The notes: generated by a model not told the origin, from the sequence alone. Positions 1 to 7,222 are shown, counted from the first letter of the stretch. The stretch: 25,503 bases of DNA from CAZDDW01 sp043811105 (GCA_043811105.1 JBDRNK010000007.1:1-25503); one strand, 5' to 3'. Translations and numbers: made by a program.

Positions 1-222
1 GCGACGATACGGTTGACAGCCTGCCACTTGATAGCCACAGGCACTCTTGATGGTCAGCGGATTACAATCTATGCAGACTGTCAAAACGTGCGTAGCATGC
101 CCTGGAAAGTCTGGACGTTTAAAGATGGTCCTGATCATACCAAACTTGAATCTTCTGACAGCTCTTTACATCTGGCAATAGACAATTTTGTACGCAGACA
201 CTTTCGTCAAAAACGAAAGTAA
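1..222 (+). CDS. Hypothetical small protein, 5' end cut by window edge
   Basis: Frame 1 is open from the first base of the window to the TAA at 220-222. The only internal candidate start is a TTG at position 13, so the gene probably begins upstream. The visible product is about 73 residues, with an N-terminal half rich in beta-type residues (TLDGQRITIYADC), a central WKVWTFKDG segment and a very basic tail (RRHFRQKRK). I do not recognise a family. A strong hairpin terminator follows 8 nt after the stop, which supports real transcription on this strand. The tail may bind nucleic acid, but that is inference only. Confidence 0.5.
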   Translation, partial: ATIRLTACHLIATGTLDGQRITIYADCQNVRSMPWKVWTFKDGPDHTKLESSDSSLHLAIDNFVRRHFRQKRK

Positions 223-229
223 TCAAAAA

Positions 230-261
230 CCTTACCGATCTCTCAGGTAAGGTCTTTTTTT
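230..261. terminator. Bidirectional rho-independent terminator
   Basis: A 7-bp perfect stem (CCTTACC at 230-236 with GGTAAGG at 246-252) is followed by a T-run on the plus strand and preceded by an A-run, so it can end transcripts from both sides. It separates the plus gene ending at 222 from the minus gene ending at 269. Confidence 0.85.
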
Positions 262-268
262 AAATGTT

Positions 269-700
269 TTAAATAGATTGTGTAATTGCTTGTTCCAGTT
301 CCTGAGGCTCGTCAGTTCCGATCCTAAACACTTTACCGTTTTTCATTTTAATTTCAACCGCATCAAATCCGGAAACATTGTAGATCCACATTGGCGGTTT
401 CAAACAATAGCGAATTCCCCAGCCGTAATACCAATGATGCCTGGCGGTTTTTACTGAAGCAATTTGATCAAGCCGAAAAGACTTTTTGAATATCCCATAA
501 CCAAACTTGATTCGTAGAAATTCTTGATCAATAGTCACGGTCAGGCTGGCAAAGGAAATCAATATCAGAATAACCAGGATCGAAGTGATAAATACGATTG
601 GTTCATATCCGACTTTCTGAAATATGTATCCAAAATATAAAAACATGATCAAAGTGACCACGATCATCAACTTCCCAATTTGTGTGTGTTTGTAATTCAT
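269..700 (-). CDS. PH-like domain membrane protein
   Basis: About 143 residues from ATG 700 (MNYKHTQIGKL...). Two hydrophobic segments near residues 10-26 and 31-52 are followed by a soluble C-terminal half containing DQEFLRIKFGYGIFKKSF, WYYGWGIR and a closing FRIGTDEPQELEQAI. This two-helix plus PH-like arrangement is that of small bacterial bPH-type membrane proteins of unknown function. An upstream ATG at 721 would overlap the preceding gene by 11 nt and is possible; I prefer 700 because the YKHTQIG motif then sits at the N-terminus. Last gene of a tight minus-strand operon with the MazG-like gene and the 62-residue membrane protein; it ends against the shared terminator. Confidence 0.75.
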   Translation of the reverse strand: MNYKHTQIGKLMIVVTLIMFLYFGYIFQKVGYEPIVFITSILVILILISFASLTVTIDQEFLRIKFGYGIFKKSFRLDQIASVKTARHHWYYGWGIRYCLKPPMWIYNVSGFDAVEIKMKNGKVFRIGTDEPQELEQAITQSI

Positions 701-710
701 GTTTCTGCTT

Positions 711-899
711 TTATTTTTCATTTGGCACGACAAAAATTAAATATAATCCCACGAGCGTTAAGGCAACTCCGAAATAAATCAAAGAATTTGTGGTATCGAC
801 TAACAAACGAGTCAATAAACAAATTATACCGGAAACCAAAAGAACTGTTCCGACTCGACGAAATTGAACGGGCACAAACCCAGGCATGTGTTTTTTCAT
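711..899 (-). CDS. Small two-helix membrane protein
   Basis: A 62-residue protein with two transmembrane stretches (about residues 17-33 and 38-57) and a short polar tail ending VVPNEK. No family recognised. It starts 1 nt downstream of the MazG-like stop codon and its 3' end meets the PH-like gene, so translation of the three is probably coupled. Length and topology fit a small integral membrane protein; function unknown. Confidence 0.65.
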   Translation of the reverse strand: MKKHMPGFVPVQFRRVGTVLLVSGIICLLTRLLVDTTNSLIYFGVALTLVGLYLIFVVPNEK

Positions 900-900
900 A

Positions 901-1221
901 TTATTTCCAAACTCTTTGTTTATTAATCTCCTCTTTTGCCCGAAAGGCTTTTTCTAAGTCTATATCGTAATGGTTGCAGATGTCGAGCAGATAAATGAAT
1001 ACATCTGCGATCTCGTGTTCGAGTTCTGGTTTGTGCGAATTATCATCAGTGGCCATACCTTCTTGCTTGCGAATCGCTTTAGCCATTTCTCCGACTTCCT
1101 CTGTCATCATCAAAAAAATCTGAAGAATATTATCATCAAATCCACGCTCTACGATCATGTCAGCGATGTACTGCTGATAATCCTGCAAGGTCGCATTTTC
1201 TTTTAAAACTAATTTGCTCAT
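901..1221 (-). CDS. MazG-like nucleotide pyrophosphohydrolase
   Basis: A 106-residue all-alpha protein with the metal-binding pattern of the MazG/dUTPase-like fold: EEVGEMA at 41-47 (E41, E42, E45) and EHEIADVFIYLLD from E68, giving E70-x-x-D73. Enzymes of this family hydrolyse (d)NTPs to monophosphate and pyrophosphate, usually to clear aberrant nucleotides; substrate cannot be assigned here. The single short domain matches stand-alone MazG-like proteins rather than two-domain E. coli MazG. Start ATG 1221 is in an AT-rich leader with no clear Shine-Dalgarno. First gene of a three-gene operon with two membrane proteins. Confidence 0.85.
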   Translation of the reverse strand: MSKLVLKENATLQDYQQYIADMIVERGFDDNILQIFLMMTEEVGEMAKAIRKQEGMATDDNSHKPELEHEIADVFIYLLDICNHYDIDLEKAFRAKEEINKQRVWK

Positions 1222-1270
1222 AATATTTATTGAATCCAGTACTATTTAATTCTGATGCTTGGGATCTGCT

Positions 1271-1285
1271 TGGGGTCAGACCCCA
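1271..1285. repeat. GGGGTCAGACCCC palindrome, copy 1
   Basis: TGGGGTCAGACCCCA is a perfect 7-bp inverted repeat around one central base. It lies 2 nt beyond the stop codon of the 152-residue gene. Half copies or variants occur at 1785-1797 and 1941-1967, with related GGTCAGGTCT/AGACCTGACC motifs near 7983 and 2088. Motifs of this type are common as dispersed repeats and as ends of Y1-transposase-type elements in environmental genomes (recalled, not checked). Confidence 0.7.
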
Positions 1286-1287
1286 TT

Positions 1288-1746
1288 TCATTTTTTCCTC
1301 ATCCCTCGTCCAGGTTCTCTGGTCATCTCGGACTGAACTTCATTTTTTATTCTATCTAGCAAGCGTAGTGCATCGCGTTCAAACTCTGGATGATGCTTTA
1401 ACCATTTGTTCGAGGCTTCCGGAGTGAGCAACTTTCGCTGACCTTCTCTAACTTCGATTTCGGCAATAAATTCCGCTACTTCTTCCTGGTTGAATTCTTC
1501 TTCAGCCAAATCAATTGCCATCAATTCTTTTTGCTCTTCAAGTGTCCGATTACCCTCGGCATTGTATTCTTTTCCGTTGATAAAATAAGATTCCCAAACA
1601 CCAGCAGGAAACCGAAATGTACCATTACTAAACCAGTATCCCTCTGGCATCTGTTTTGAAACCAAATGTTCGTTAGCATCAATCGAAGCCAATATTATCG
1701 CATACACTGGACGGCGAGATAAGTAATCTGGATTGTGTTTTTTCAT
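1288..1746 (-). CDS. Hypothetical protein bracketed by palindromes
   Basis: A 152-residue protein from ATG 1746. The N-terminal 60 residues contain aromatic-rich strand-like segments (GYWFSNGTFRFPAGVWESYF), followed by an acidic helical region (LAEEEFNQEEVAEFIAEIE) and a basic C-terminus (REPGRGMRKK). No family recognised and no signal peptide. The GGGGTCAGACCCC palindrome lies just downstream and a half copy (GATCTGACCCC) about 40 nt upstream, so the gene sits between two copies of the same motif, suggesting it may have arrived with, or been trapped by, that element. No promoter could be assigned. Confidence 0.65.
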   Translation of the reverse strand: MKKHNPDYLSRRPVYAIILASIDANEHLVSKQMPEGYWFSNGTFRFPAGVWESYFINGKEYNAEGNRTLEEQKELMAIDLAEEEFNQEEVAEFIAEIEVREGQRKLLTPEASNKWLKHHPEFERDALRLLDRIKNEVQSEMTREPGRGMRKK

Positions 1747-1800
1747 AGCTTATATGTCTGAACAATTAATGTATGACACAATACGATCTGACCCCAGATA

Positions 1801-1944
1801 TTACAATCGATTAAAGTGACCGCTACAGTTATCGGATTTACAAGTACATTTTACTTTAACTCCTTGCACTTCCGTTTGATTATAATCTACAGTCATTTCT
1901 TCATTTGCTAAAATATCCAGAATTGCAATTAATACTGGTTCAGT
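1801..1944 (-). pseudogene. C-terminal remnant of a SET-domain methyltransferase
   Basis: The minus strand reads about 48 codons to TAA at 1801-1803 without any start codon. The translation contains EPVLIAILDILANEEMTVDY followed by a Cys cluster KCTCKSDNCSG. This is the end of a SET domain: the 'A..dI..gEEl..dY' motif with its catalytic-site Tyr, then a post-SET-like CxCxxxxCxG zinc cluster. The rest of the domain is missing; homology stops at a GGGGTCTGACCCC palindrome (1941-1967), and reading further only reaches a TGA. I interpret it as a gene broken by a repeat insertion or rearrangement. Confidence 0.6.
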
Positions 1945-1967
1945 TGGGGGGGGTCTGACCCCAACTG
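1941..1967. repeat. GGGGTCTGACCCC palindrome with extended arms
   Basis: CAGTTGGGG (1941-1949) pairs with CCCCAACTG (1959-1967). Inside, eight consecutive G's precede TCTGACCCC. Same core motif as at 1271-1285. It marks the break point of the SET-domain remnant. Confidence 0.7.
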
Positions 1968-2104
1968 TGGATAAATGTACTTTTCATCCGACCGGAGAAT
2001 TTCCTGCCACACGAAAGCTGGCTGGTCCGCCAAAGCTCACGACAGTGAGCCGCGGCGGATACGTACCGCTTAAAGTCAAAGGTCAAGACCTGACCCTAAA
2101 CTGG
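1968..2104. other. Non-coding repeat-derived spacer
   Basis: No gene seen. The segment has AATGTACTTTTCATCC (1974-1989), which recurs with one change at 12711-12726, a GCTCAC/GTGAGC hairpin (about 2035-2050) inside TCCGCC/GGCGGA flanks, and AAGACCTGACCC just before the lepA stop codon, related to the GGTCAGGTCTTT motif at 7984-7995. It looks like decayed mobile-element sequence. Confidence 0.45.
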
Positions 2105-4000
2105 CTAGCGTTTCAGCACCTTCAAATACGCATCAGTAGGAATATCGACTTTTCCCTTCCCCATGGCCATCATCTTAGCTTTACCTTTTTTCTGCTTTTC
2201 TAACAACTTGCGTTTTCGGGTGACATCGCCGCCGTACAACTTCGCAGTTACATCTTTTCGCATCGCAGAAATACGATCACCGGCAACGATCGAGCCACCG
2301 ACTGCAGCCTGTAATTTAATCACAAACATTTTGCGCGGAATCTCATCTTTCAAAGTATTAACAATCAATTTTCCGACAGTGTGAGCTTCATCACGATAAA
2401 CCAACGAGGCCAAAGCTTCAACCGGCTCTTCGGCCACCAAAATATCCATACGGACAACATCTGCCGGACGGTAATCAATAATTTCATAGTTCAACGAAGC
2501 ATAGCCGGCAGTAACGCTCTTCAACTTATCATAAAAATCAACAATCACCGAAGCCAGCGGTATTTCATAATGTAGGATAACTCGATTCCCTTCCAGATAT
2601 TCCGTATTTCGATAAATCGCATGGCGTTCCTGACACAAAGTCATCACCGCACCAACATACGCCGCCGGAGTCACAACATCGGCCTTGACCCAAGGTTCTT
2701 CAATCATCGTATAGTAAGTTCGATCAGGAAGTTCGCTCGGACTCTTAATGGTGATCACCTCCCCGCCGGTCTTGGTCACCTTGTAGGCCACAGACGGTAC
2801 GGTCACCACCAGTTCCAGATCAAATTCGCGGATCAAACGCTCTTTGATAATTTCCAAATGCAACATTCCCAAAAATCCGCAACGCAGACCAAAACCAAGT
2901 GCTGTAGATTGCTCCGGTTCATACGACAAGGCTGCGTCTGATAATTTTAATTTTGACATGGCTTCACGCATGCGATTATATTCCGAACCTTCTTTAGGAA
3001 AGAAACCAGCAAAGACCATTGGTTTGACTTCTTTGTAGCCGGGAAGAGGTTCGGTCTCGGAGGGACCGACACCCGTAAGGGTGTCACCTGATGACGCCCT
3101 TACGGGCGTCTTTCCCAGAGTCATCGTATCACCAACTCTAATCCCTTCGATCTCCTTTTGTCCGGATACAACGTAACCGATCTGACCGGTTTCCAGCTCC
3201 TTATCAGAAACAAAGTTTGGCACCATGTGTCCAACATCCAAGATCTCGCTCTCAACTTTAGATACTATCATTCGCAATTTCTTGCCGGTCTTGAATGAAC
3301 CATCAACAACTCGGACGTAAGCGACCACTCCCCTGAACTCGTCGTAGAAAGAATCAAAAACCAAAGCGCGGGTTGGGGCATCAGTAGATCCTGTCGGAGC
3401 CGAAATTCGATCAACCACAGCATCAAGCAGTGCCTCAACCCCTTCACCAGTCTTGGCTGAGACAGTCAGGATTTCAGAAGGATCACAACCAACCAAACTG
3501 ATCAATTCTTGTGTTCGAGTTAAAACATCAGCTGCTGGTAAATCGATTTTATTCAACACTGGAATTATGGTCAGATTTTGTTCAAGTGCCAGATACAAGT
3601 TTCCAATTGTCTGAGCCTGCACGCCCTGAGTCGCATCGACCAAAAGAATTGCACCCTCAACAGCAGCCAGCGATCGCGAGACCTCGTAGTTAAAATCAAC
3701 ATGTCCTGGGGTGTCGATGAGGTTTAATACAAAATTCTTCTCAGCCAGTTTATCTGGCGTCTGAATTTCAGACCGGGGATAAACCCCGTTAGAAGAACTT
3801 CGCGTCCACAACATCCGCGCCGGTGCCAACTTTATCGTTATTCCCTTTTCCTGTTCCAACTCCATTGAGTCCAGTAACTGTTTCTTCATCTTCCGTTTCT
3901 CAACCGTCCCGGTCAATTCCAACATCCGGTCAGCCAGCGTGGACTTACCGTGGTCGATATGGGCAATAATGCAAAAGTTGCGAATTTGTTCTTGACTCAT
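2105..4000 (-). CDS. lepA: Elongation factor 4 (LepA) with two repeat-encoded insertions
   Basis: A 631-residue translational GTPase that back-translocates or remodels stalled ribosomes. G1 AHIDHGKST (13-21), G3 DTPGH (96-100) and G4 NKID (150-153) are intact; the LepA-specific C-terminus (KGKAKMMAMGKGKVDIPTDA) is present. Family members are about 600 residues; the excess is two stretches encoded by palindromic repeats: residues 69-86 between the strand after switch I and the G3 strand, and residues 296-314 in the beta-barrel domain just before LPGYKEVKPMVFAG. Both keep the frame. Start ATG 4000 is only about 11 nt from a good -10 box, so the mRNA may be nearly leaderless. Single-gene unit divergent from the small gene at 4082. 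Confidence 0.97.
   Translation of the reverse strand: MSQEQIRNFCIIAHIDHGKSTLADRMLELTGTVEKRKMKKQLLDSMELEQEKGITIKLAPARMLWTRSSSNGVYPRSEIQTPDKLAEKNFVLNLIDTPGHVDFNYEVSRSLAAVEGAILLVDATQGVQAQTIGNLYLALEQNLTIIPVLNKIDLPAADVLTRTQELISLVGCDPSEILTVSAKTGEGVEALLDAVVDRISAPTGSTDAPTRALVFDSFYDEFRGVVAYVRVVDGSFKTGKKLRMIVSKVESEILDVGHMVPNFVSDKELETGQIGYVVSGQKEIEGIRVGDTMTLGKTPVRASSGDTLTGVGPSETEPLPGYKEVKPMVFAGFFPKEGSEYNRMREAMSKLKLSDAALSYEPEQSTALGFGLRCGFLGMLHLEIIKERLIREFDLELVVTVPSVAYKVTKTGGEVITIKSPSELPDRTYYTMIEEPWVKADVVTPAAYVGAVMTLCQERHAIYRNTEYLEGNRVILHYEIPLASVIVDFYDKLKSVTAGYASLNYEIIDYRPADVVRMDILVAEEPVEALASLVYRDEAHTVGKLIVNTLKDEIPRKMFVIKLQAAVGGSIVAGDRISAMRKDVTAKLYGGDVTRKRKLLEKQKKGKAKMMAMGKGKVDIPTDAYLKVLKR
3062..3116. repeat. 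Family-1 palindromic pair inside lepA
   Basis: A 55-bp element with flanks GGGACC and TTTCCC. Hairpin 1: GACACC/GGTGTC around a CGTAAG loop. Hairpin 2: GACGCC/GGCGTC around CTTACG. It encodes LepA residues 296-314 in frame. Confidence 0.9.
3743..3794. repeat. Family-2 triple-hairpin repeat inside lepA
   Basis: A 52-bp element with three successive hairpins: GCCAG/CTGGC (loop TTTAT), GTCTG/CAGAC (loop AATTT) and CGGGG/CCCCG (loop ATAAA), then TTAGAA. It encodes LepA residues 69-86. Its only other copy here is 20168-20218. Confidence 0.85.
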
Positions 4001-4010
4001 AAGTAACCCT

Positions 4011-4038
4011 ATTCTACGCTAATCCATAGATTTTTCAA
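4011..4038 (-). promoter_or_regulatory. lepA promoter
   Basis: On the minus strand: TTGAAA (4038-4033), 16-nt spacer, TAGAAT (4016-4011). Expected transcription start is about 4003-4005, only a few bases before the ATG at 4000. Confidence 0.65.
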
Positions 4039-4046
4039 GTTTAATC

Positions 4047-4055
4047 TGATAAAAT
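4047..4055 (+). promoter_or_regulatory. Extended -10 promoter for the 70-residue gene
   Basis: TG at 4047-4048, one base, then TAAAAT at 4050-4055, an extended -10 box 26 nt ahead of the ATG at 4082. No good -35 hexamer at 17 nt. It lies back to back with the lepA promoter. Confidence 0.45.
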
Positions 4056-4081
4056 GGTTTGGGAGTAAAAAAGGAGAGCAG

Positions 4082-4294
4082 ATGCCAAGGTGTTCAATTT
4101 GTGAGGCTGAAAGCGGTCACTTTATCGGCTGTGTCAAAAGACTGCAGGAAATCGACCGTCAACCCAGGCTTGGGTATAGACCGATACCCACGACTGTTGT
4201 CTTGGATCGTGACCCAATCATGAATCAAGGAGGACCTTTTCCAGAAGATGAACTTTCCAGCCGGCCAACATTAGACCCAGACGAATACGAATAA
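4082..4294 (+). CDS. Hypothetical 70-residue protein with N-terminal Cys cluster
   Basis: ATG 4082 follows an AAGGAG Shine-Dalgarno at 5-nt spacing, unusual among its neighbours. The product begins MPRCSICEAESGHFIGCVKR: C4, C7 and C17 with H13 could bind zinc. The remainder is Pro/Asp/Glu-rich (FPEDELSSRPTLDPDEYE) and probably disordered. No family recognised. It has its own promoter and is closed by a hairpin terminator shared with mnmA, so it is a single-gene unit on the opposite strand from everything around it. Confidence 0.65.
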   Translation: MPRCSICEAESGHFIGCVKRLQEIDRQPRLGYRPIPTTVVLDRDPIMNQGGPFPEDELSSRPTLDPDEYE

Positions 4295-4320
4295 TCGGAC
4301 CTGTGCGAGGCCCGATTTAT
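4291..4320. terminator. Bidirectional terminator between the 70-residue gene and mnmA
   Basis: AATCGGaCCT and AGGcCCGATT form a stem (one mismatch) around GTGCG, followed by TATTATTTAATT on the plus strand; the minus strand also gives an AT-rich tail. Confidence 0.65.
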
Positions 4321-5414
4321 TATTTAATTATTCCACCGCCGAGCATGACATCATCATCATAGAAAACGATCGACTGGCCTGGGGTGACTGCGCGTTGGGG
4401 CTCTGTGAAGCTGACTTTGACACCCTTACGGGCGTCTTTCCCAACAATTTCACAATCCTGAAGCGGTTGACGATACCGGATTCGAGCTTTGCATTCGAAG
4501 GGACCGACAGACTTTAGTCTGTCATCGAACCAATTGAGATCGCTTACCTCTAACTCTTTTCGAAACAACTCTGGATGATAATTACTAGACACAACCAGCT
4601 CTTTAGTTTCTGGCCGTTTCTCGATCACATAGTACGGTGTTCCTCCGCCGACATCAAGTCCGTGTCTCTGGCCAATCGTGTAATATGCCAGACCTTGATG
4701 TTCACCAAGATCACGGCCTTCCGTATCAACAATCCTACCCGGATCTGGTTTGATTCGCTCTTTTAAAAATTCCATCAGATCGACTTCACCAATAAAACAG
4801 ATTCCTTGTGAGTCTTTTTTTCTAGCAGTAGACAAACCAAGCTCCTCGGCCTTGGCTCGAACCTCTGGTTTCATCATCTCACCAACCGGGAACAGAACGC
4901 GTGGCAACACGGCCGGATCGATTGCCCATAAGAAATAGCTCTGGTCTTTATTTGAATCCTTACCTGCCAGAATGTGACATTTTGTGGGACCGACAGGCGT
5001 AAGCCTGTCAATTGACAAGCTGACGCTTGTCGATCCCTCACAGGATACGCGCGCATAATGCCCTGTCGCAATATAATCACATCCAAGCCGATCAGCTTCT
5101 TTCAAAAACAGATCAAACTTGACGCACTTGTTACACATCACATCCGGGTTCGGTGTCCGACCGGCCTGATACTCGCGATACATGTATTCAACAACGCGCT
5201 CGCGATATTGCTTTTCAAAGTCGAAAGTATAAAACTCGATCCCCAGCTTAGCTGCCACCCGCATGGCATCTCGACGATCTTCACGCCAATCACAATCACT
5301 CCAATTTTTCATAAACCCACCAATCACTTCATACCCCTGTTCCAACAACAAAGCAACTGACACCGAAGAGTCAACACCTCCTGACATTCCAACTAGTACA
5401 CGTTTTTTACTCAT
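4320..5414 (-). CDS. mnmA: tRNA-specific 2-thiouridylase MnmA with three repeat-encoded insertions
   Basis: A 364-residue enzyme that thiolates U34 of tRNA(Lys/Glu/Gln). PP-loop SGGVDSS at 11-17, catalytic Cys in MCNKC (C94) and second Cys in GICFIG (C206), NKDQSYFLW (155-163) and C-terminal TPGQSIVFYDDD are all present. Residues 126-144, right after ATGHYARV, are encoded by a full family-1 palindromic pair; residues about 297-305 and 325-331 in the C-terminal barrel are encoded by single units. All keep the frame and leave catalytic motifs untouched. The start lies 3 nt after the stop of the aspartoacylase-like gene, so it is the downstream gene of that operon. Confidence 0.96.
   Translation of the reverse strand: MSKKRVLVGMSGGVDSSVSVALLLEQGYEVIGGFMKNWSDCDWREDRRDAMRVAAKLGIEFYTFDFEKQYRERVVEYMYREYQAGRTPNPDVMCNKCVKFDLFLKEADRLGCDYIATGHYARVSCEGSTSVSLSIDRLTPVGPTKCHILAGKDSNKDQSYFLWAIDPAVLPRVLFPVGEMMKPEVRAKAEELGLSTARKKDSQGICFIGEVDLMEFLKERIKPDPGRIVDTEGRDLGEHQGLAYYTIGQRHGLDVGGGTPYYVIEKRPETKELVVSSNYHPELFRKELEVSDLNWFDDRLKSVGPFECKARIRYRQPLQDCEIVGKDARKGVKVSFTEPQRAVTPGQSIVFYDDDVMLGGGIIK
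4418..4442. repeat. Family-1 single unit inside mnmA (C-terminal)
   Basis: A 25-bp unit ending TTTCCC, with stem GACaCC/GGcGTC (one mismatch) around the CTTACG loop. In frame, encoding residues about 325-331 (GKDARKG). Confidence 0.75.
4500..4524. repeat. Family-1 single unit inside mnmA (C-terminal barrel)
   Basis: A 25-bp unit starting GGGACC, with perfect stem GACAGAC/GTCTGTC around TTTA. In frame, encoding residues about 297-305. Confidence 0.8.
4986..5037. repeat. Family-1 palindromic pair inside mnmA (catalytic half)
   Basis: A 52-bp element. Hairpin 1 GACAGGC/GCCTGTC (loop GTAA), hairpin 2 GACAAGC/GCTTGTC (loop TGAC), outer GGGACC/GATCCC. It encodes residues 126-144, which are absent from typical MnmA at this place. 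Confidence 0.92.
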
Positions 5415-5417
5415 TGT

Positions 5418-6422
5418 TTATTTTAGCTTTTTTTCTTCTTGATCTGACTTCCCTTCAGTCGCAGCGGTAATCACCTGGTTTCCTGGAAAAGAAATCGCTG
5501 TATCTGCTAATGAAATGATATAGCAGTCTTCTGGGGCGCGAATTATCTCCTCAGTCTTTCCAAGCACGTTCTTAATCTGAACCAATTCCTGTCCAGCAAC
5601 AACACGATCACCGGGTTTAACACCATATTCAATCAGACCACTTTCATTAGTGGAAATTTCTTTCAATTGTTCCAAGCGTGCTTTGGTTTTGATTTTACTA
5701 TCATGTACCGTTGGCGGACCATCTAGTTGTATCATTTGCAAATCAGCTAAAATATTTTTTACCCCTTTTGTTCCAACTCGGATCAGGCCCTCAACCAAAG
5801 AGTTTGGTCCTCCAATTTCAACAACATAAGCCGGTACATTAGCTCGATTGATCAAAGAAGCGGTTAAAGTTTTATCTAATTTATATTTTCGATAACCCTC
5901 AGTCTCCGCATCATAAGTTACCGTCACCCCAAATTTTTCCGCTGACTGCCAGCTTTTTTCCACCGTGGCTTTAACTGCGGCCGAAGCAGAAAGTGGACGA
6001 TCAACCATAATATAAGGAATTGAGTCCGGAACATCACAGTGCAAATCTATCACCAGAGTTGGTTTGGTCTCGACGATATTGTTATAAACAATAGCAGCAA
6101 TTCGTTCTGAAGTTCCACCAATCAAGTCGCCAGGAAAAGTACGGTTGATGTCTTCATTGTCATACGGATGTTCGCGCCGACACAACTCAAAGCCCATGAT
6201 GTTCAAAATCGGCATACCATAGACCGTACCACACTTGAGTGGGTTGCGCTCTAGATATTTAAAGATACGATGAATCACCGGAATACCAGTAACTTCATTT
6301 CCATGTGTTGCTGCCACTAACCAAAGTACTGGTCCGGGGTTTGGTGAACGCTCAACCAAAATCGGAATACGTCGTTCGGCCAAATCAATTCCTTTGAATA
6401 ATGATAAATGTCGAATTTCCAT
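5418..6422 (-). CDS. Succinylglutamate desuccinylase/aspartoacylase-family protein
   Basis: About 334 residues from ATG 6422 (MEIRHLSLFKG); a farther upstream start at 6485 adds only non-conserved residues. Zinc-carboxypeptidase-like (M14 AstE/AspA) signatures: ATHGNEVTG gives H40 and E43, and DLHC gives H128; NRTFPG (93-98) is typical. The last 70 residues (GVKPGDRVVAGQELVQI) look like a small barrel-sandwich domain often found at the end of this family. Likely a metal-dependent amide hydrolase; substrate unknown. mnmA follows 3 nt downstream. Confidence 0.85.
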   Translation of the reverse strand: MEIRHLSLFKGIDLAERRIPILVERSPNPGPVLWLVAATHGNEVTGIPVIHRIFKYLERNPLKCGTVYGMPILNIMGFELCRREHPYDNEDINRTFPGDLIGGTSERIAAIVYNNIVETKPTLVIDLHCDVPDSIPYIMVDRPLSASAAVKATVEKSWQSAEKFGVTVTYDAETEGYRKYKLDKTLTASLINRANVPAYVVEIGGPNSLVEGLIRVGTKGVKNILADLQMIQLDGPPTVHDSKIKTKARLEQLKEISTNESGLIEYGVKPGDRVVAGQELVQIKNVLGKTEEIIRAPEDCYIISLADTAISFPGNQVITAATEGKSDQEEKKLK

Positions 6423-6491
6423 ATGTTTTCTAAATATAAAAATTATGGAACGATTATCCCATAACTTAGGTAAAAAATCAAGCAATATGAA

Positions 6492-7163
6492 CTAAAAAGC
6501 TTTTTTCTTTACTGCATCTAGCAGAATAAAATTTGATGTAAAAACATATTCTTTTTCCCCTATAATAACTTTCTCCGGATCAACTTTATCTGTAAGGATA
6601 TTTATCTCAAAATCCTTAAATACCTCATTCAAAAAAGACATAGCTTCTACTAGAGTATAGTTCGGTTCATTTTCAACTATCCAAAGACTCCCATCTGAAT
6701 AAGTTCTTCTAATATCAGTCGCAAAATCAATAATTATTCTACCACCTGTTTTTAATACTCTTCTCATTTCGCCCACTATACTTATAAAAATTGGATTTGG
6801 AAAAAGATGTAATGTACCAACACAAAAAACTCCATCAAATGAACTGTTCTCAAAAGGAAAAGGTTTAACAACATTGATCGATTTTATTTCAAGTTTTCTT
6901 TTCAACACTTCAGGTGTAATTCGTACAAGCTTTTGCAAGGCACCTTCATCTATATCAACCGCGATGACTTGATTGGCTTTTTCCAACAACAGATTGTTAA
7001 ACCTACCATCACCAGCACAAAGATTGAGCCACCTGCCAGCAATGACGCTTTTTGTTAACAGATCAGACGTGGCTTTATCTTCTGTGCCCCAAACCGAACC
7101 ATCCTGAGTATTTGCATAATCAACCTCATCAGTAAAAATAAATTCTTGTTCATTTGATTTCAT
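6492..7163 (-). CDS. Class I SAM-dependent methyltransferase
   Basis: A 223-residue protein of the Methyltransf_11 type. SAM-binding motif I is LNLCAGDGR (46-54), the acidic end of strand 2 is AVDIDEG, the strand-4 region is FDGVFCVGTLHLFPNP, and post-motif RRVLKTGGRIIIDF is clear. Substrate not predictable. It ends 70 nt before the aspartoacylase-like start. AT-richer than lepA and mnmA, with more Lys/Asn/Ile codons, which may indicate a different origin. Confidence 0.85.
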   Translation of the reverse strand: MKSNEQEFIFTDEVDYANTQDGSVWGTEDKATSDLLTKSVIAGRWLNLCAGDGRFNNLLLEKANQVIAVDIDEGALQKLVRITPEVLKRKLEIKSINVVKPFPFENSSFDGVFCVGTLHLFPNPIFISIVGEMRRVLKTGGRIIIDFATDIRRTYSDGSLWIVENEPNYTLVEAMSFLNEVFKDFEINILTDKVDPEKVIIGEKEYVFTSNFILLDAVKKKAF

Positions 7164-7222
7164 AACAATAATCCAGTCACAATATCACGGCCATCATTTT
7201 CTGTTCATTTTATCAGAACCCT

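Noticed and set aside
680..1206. Plus-strand frames opposite the MazG-like operon
   Set aside because: Antisense to a tightly packed operon with a recognised family; no ribosome-binding site.
2163..3693. Several plus-strand frames within lepA
   Set aside because: Antisense shadows of a well-conserved gene.
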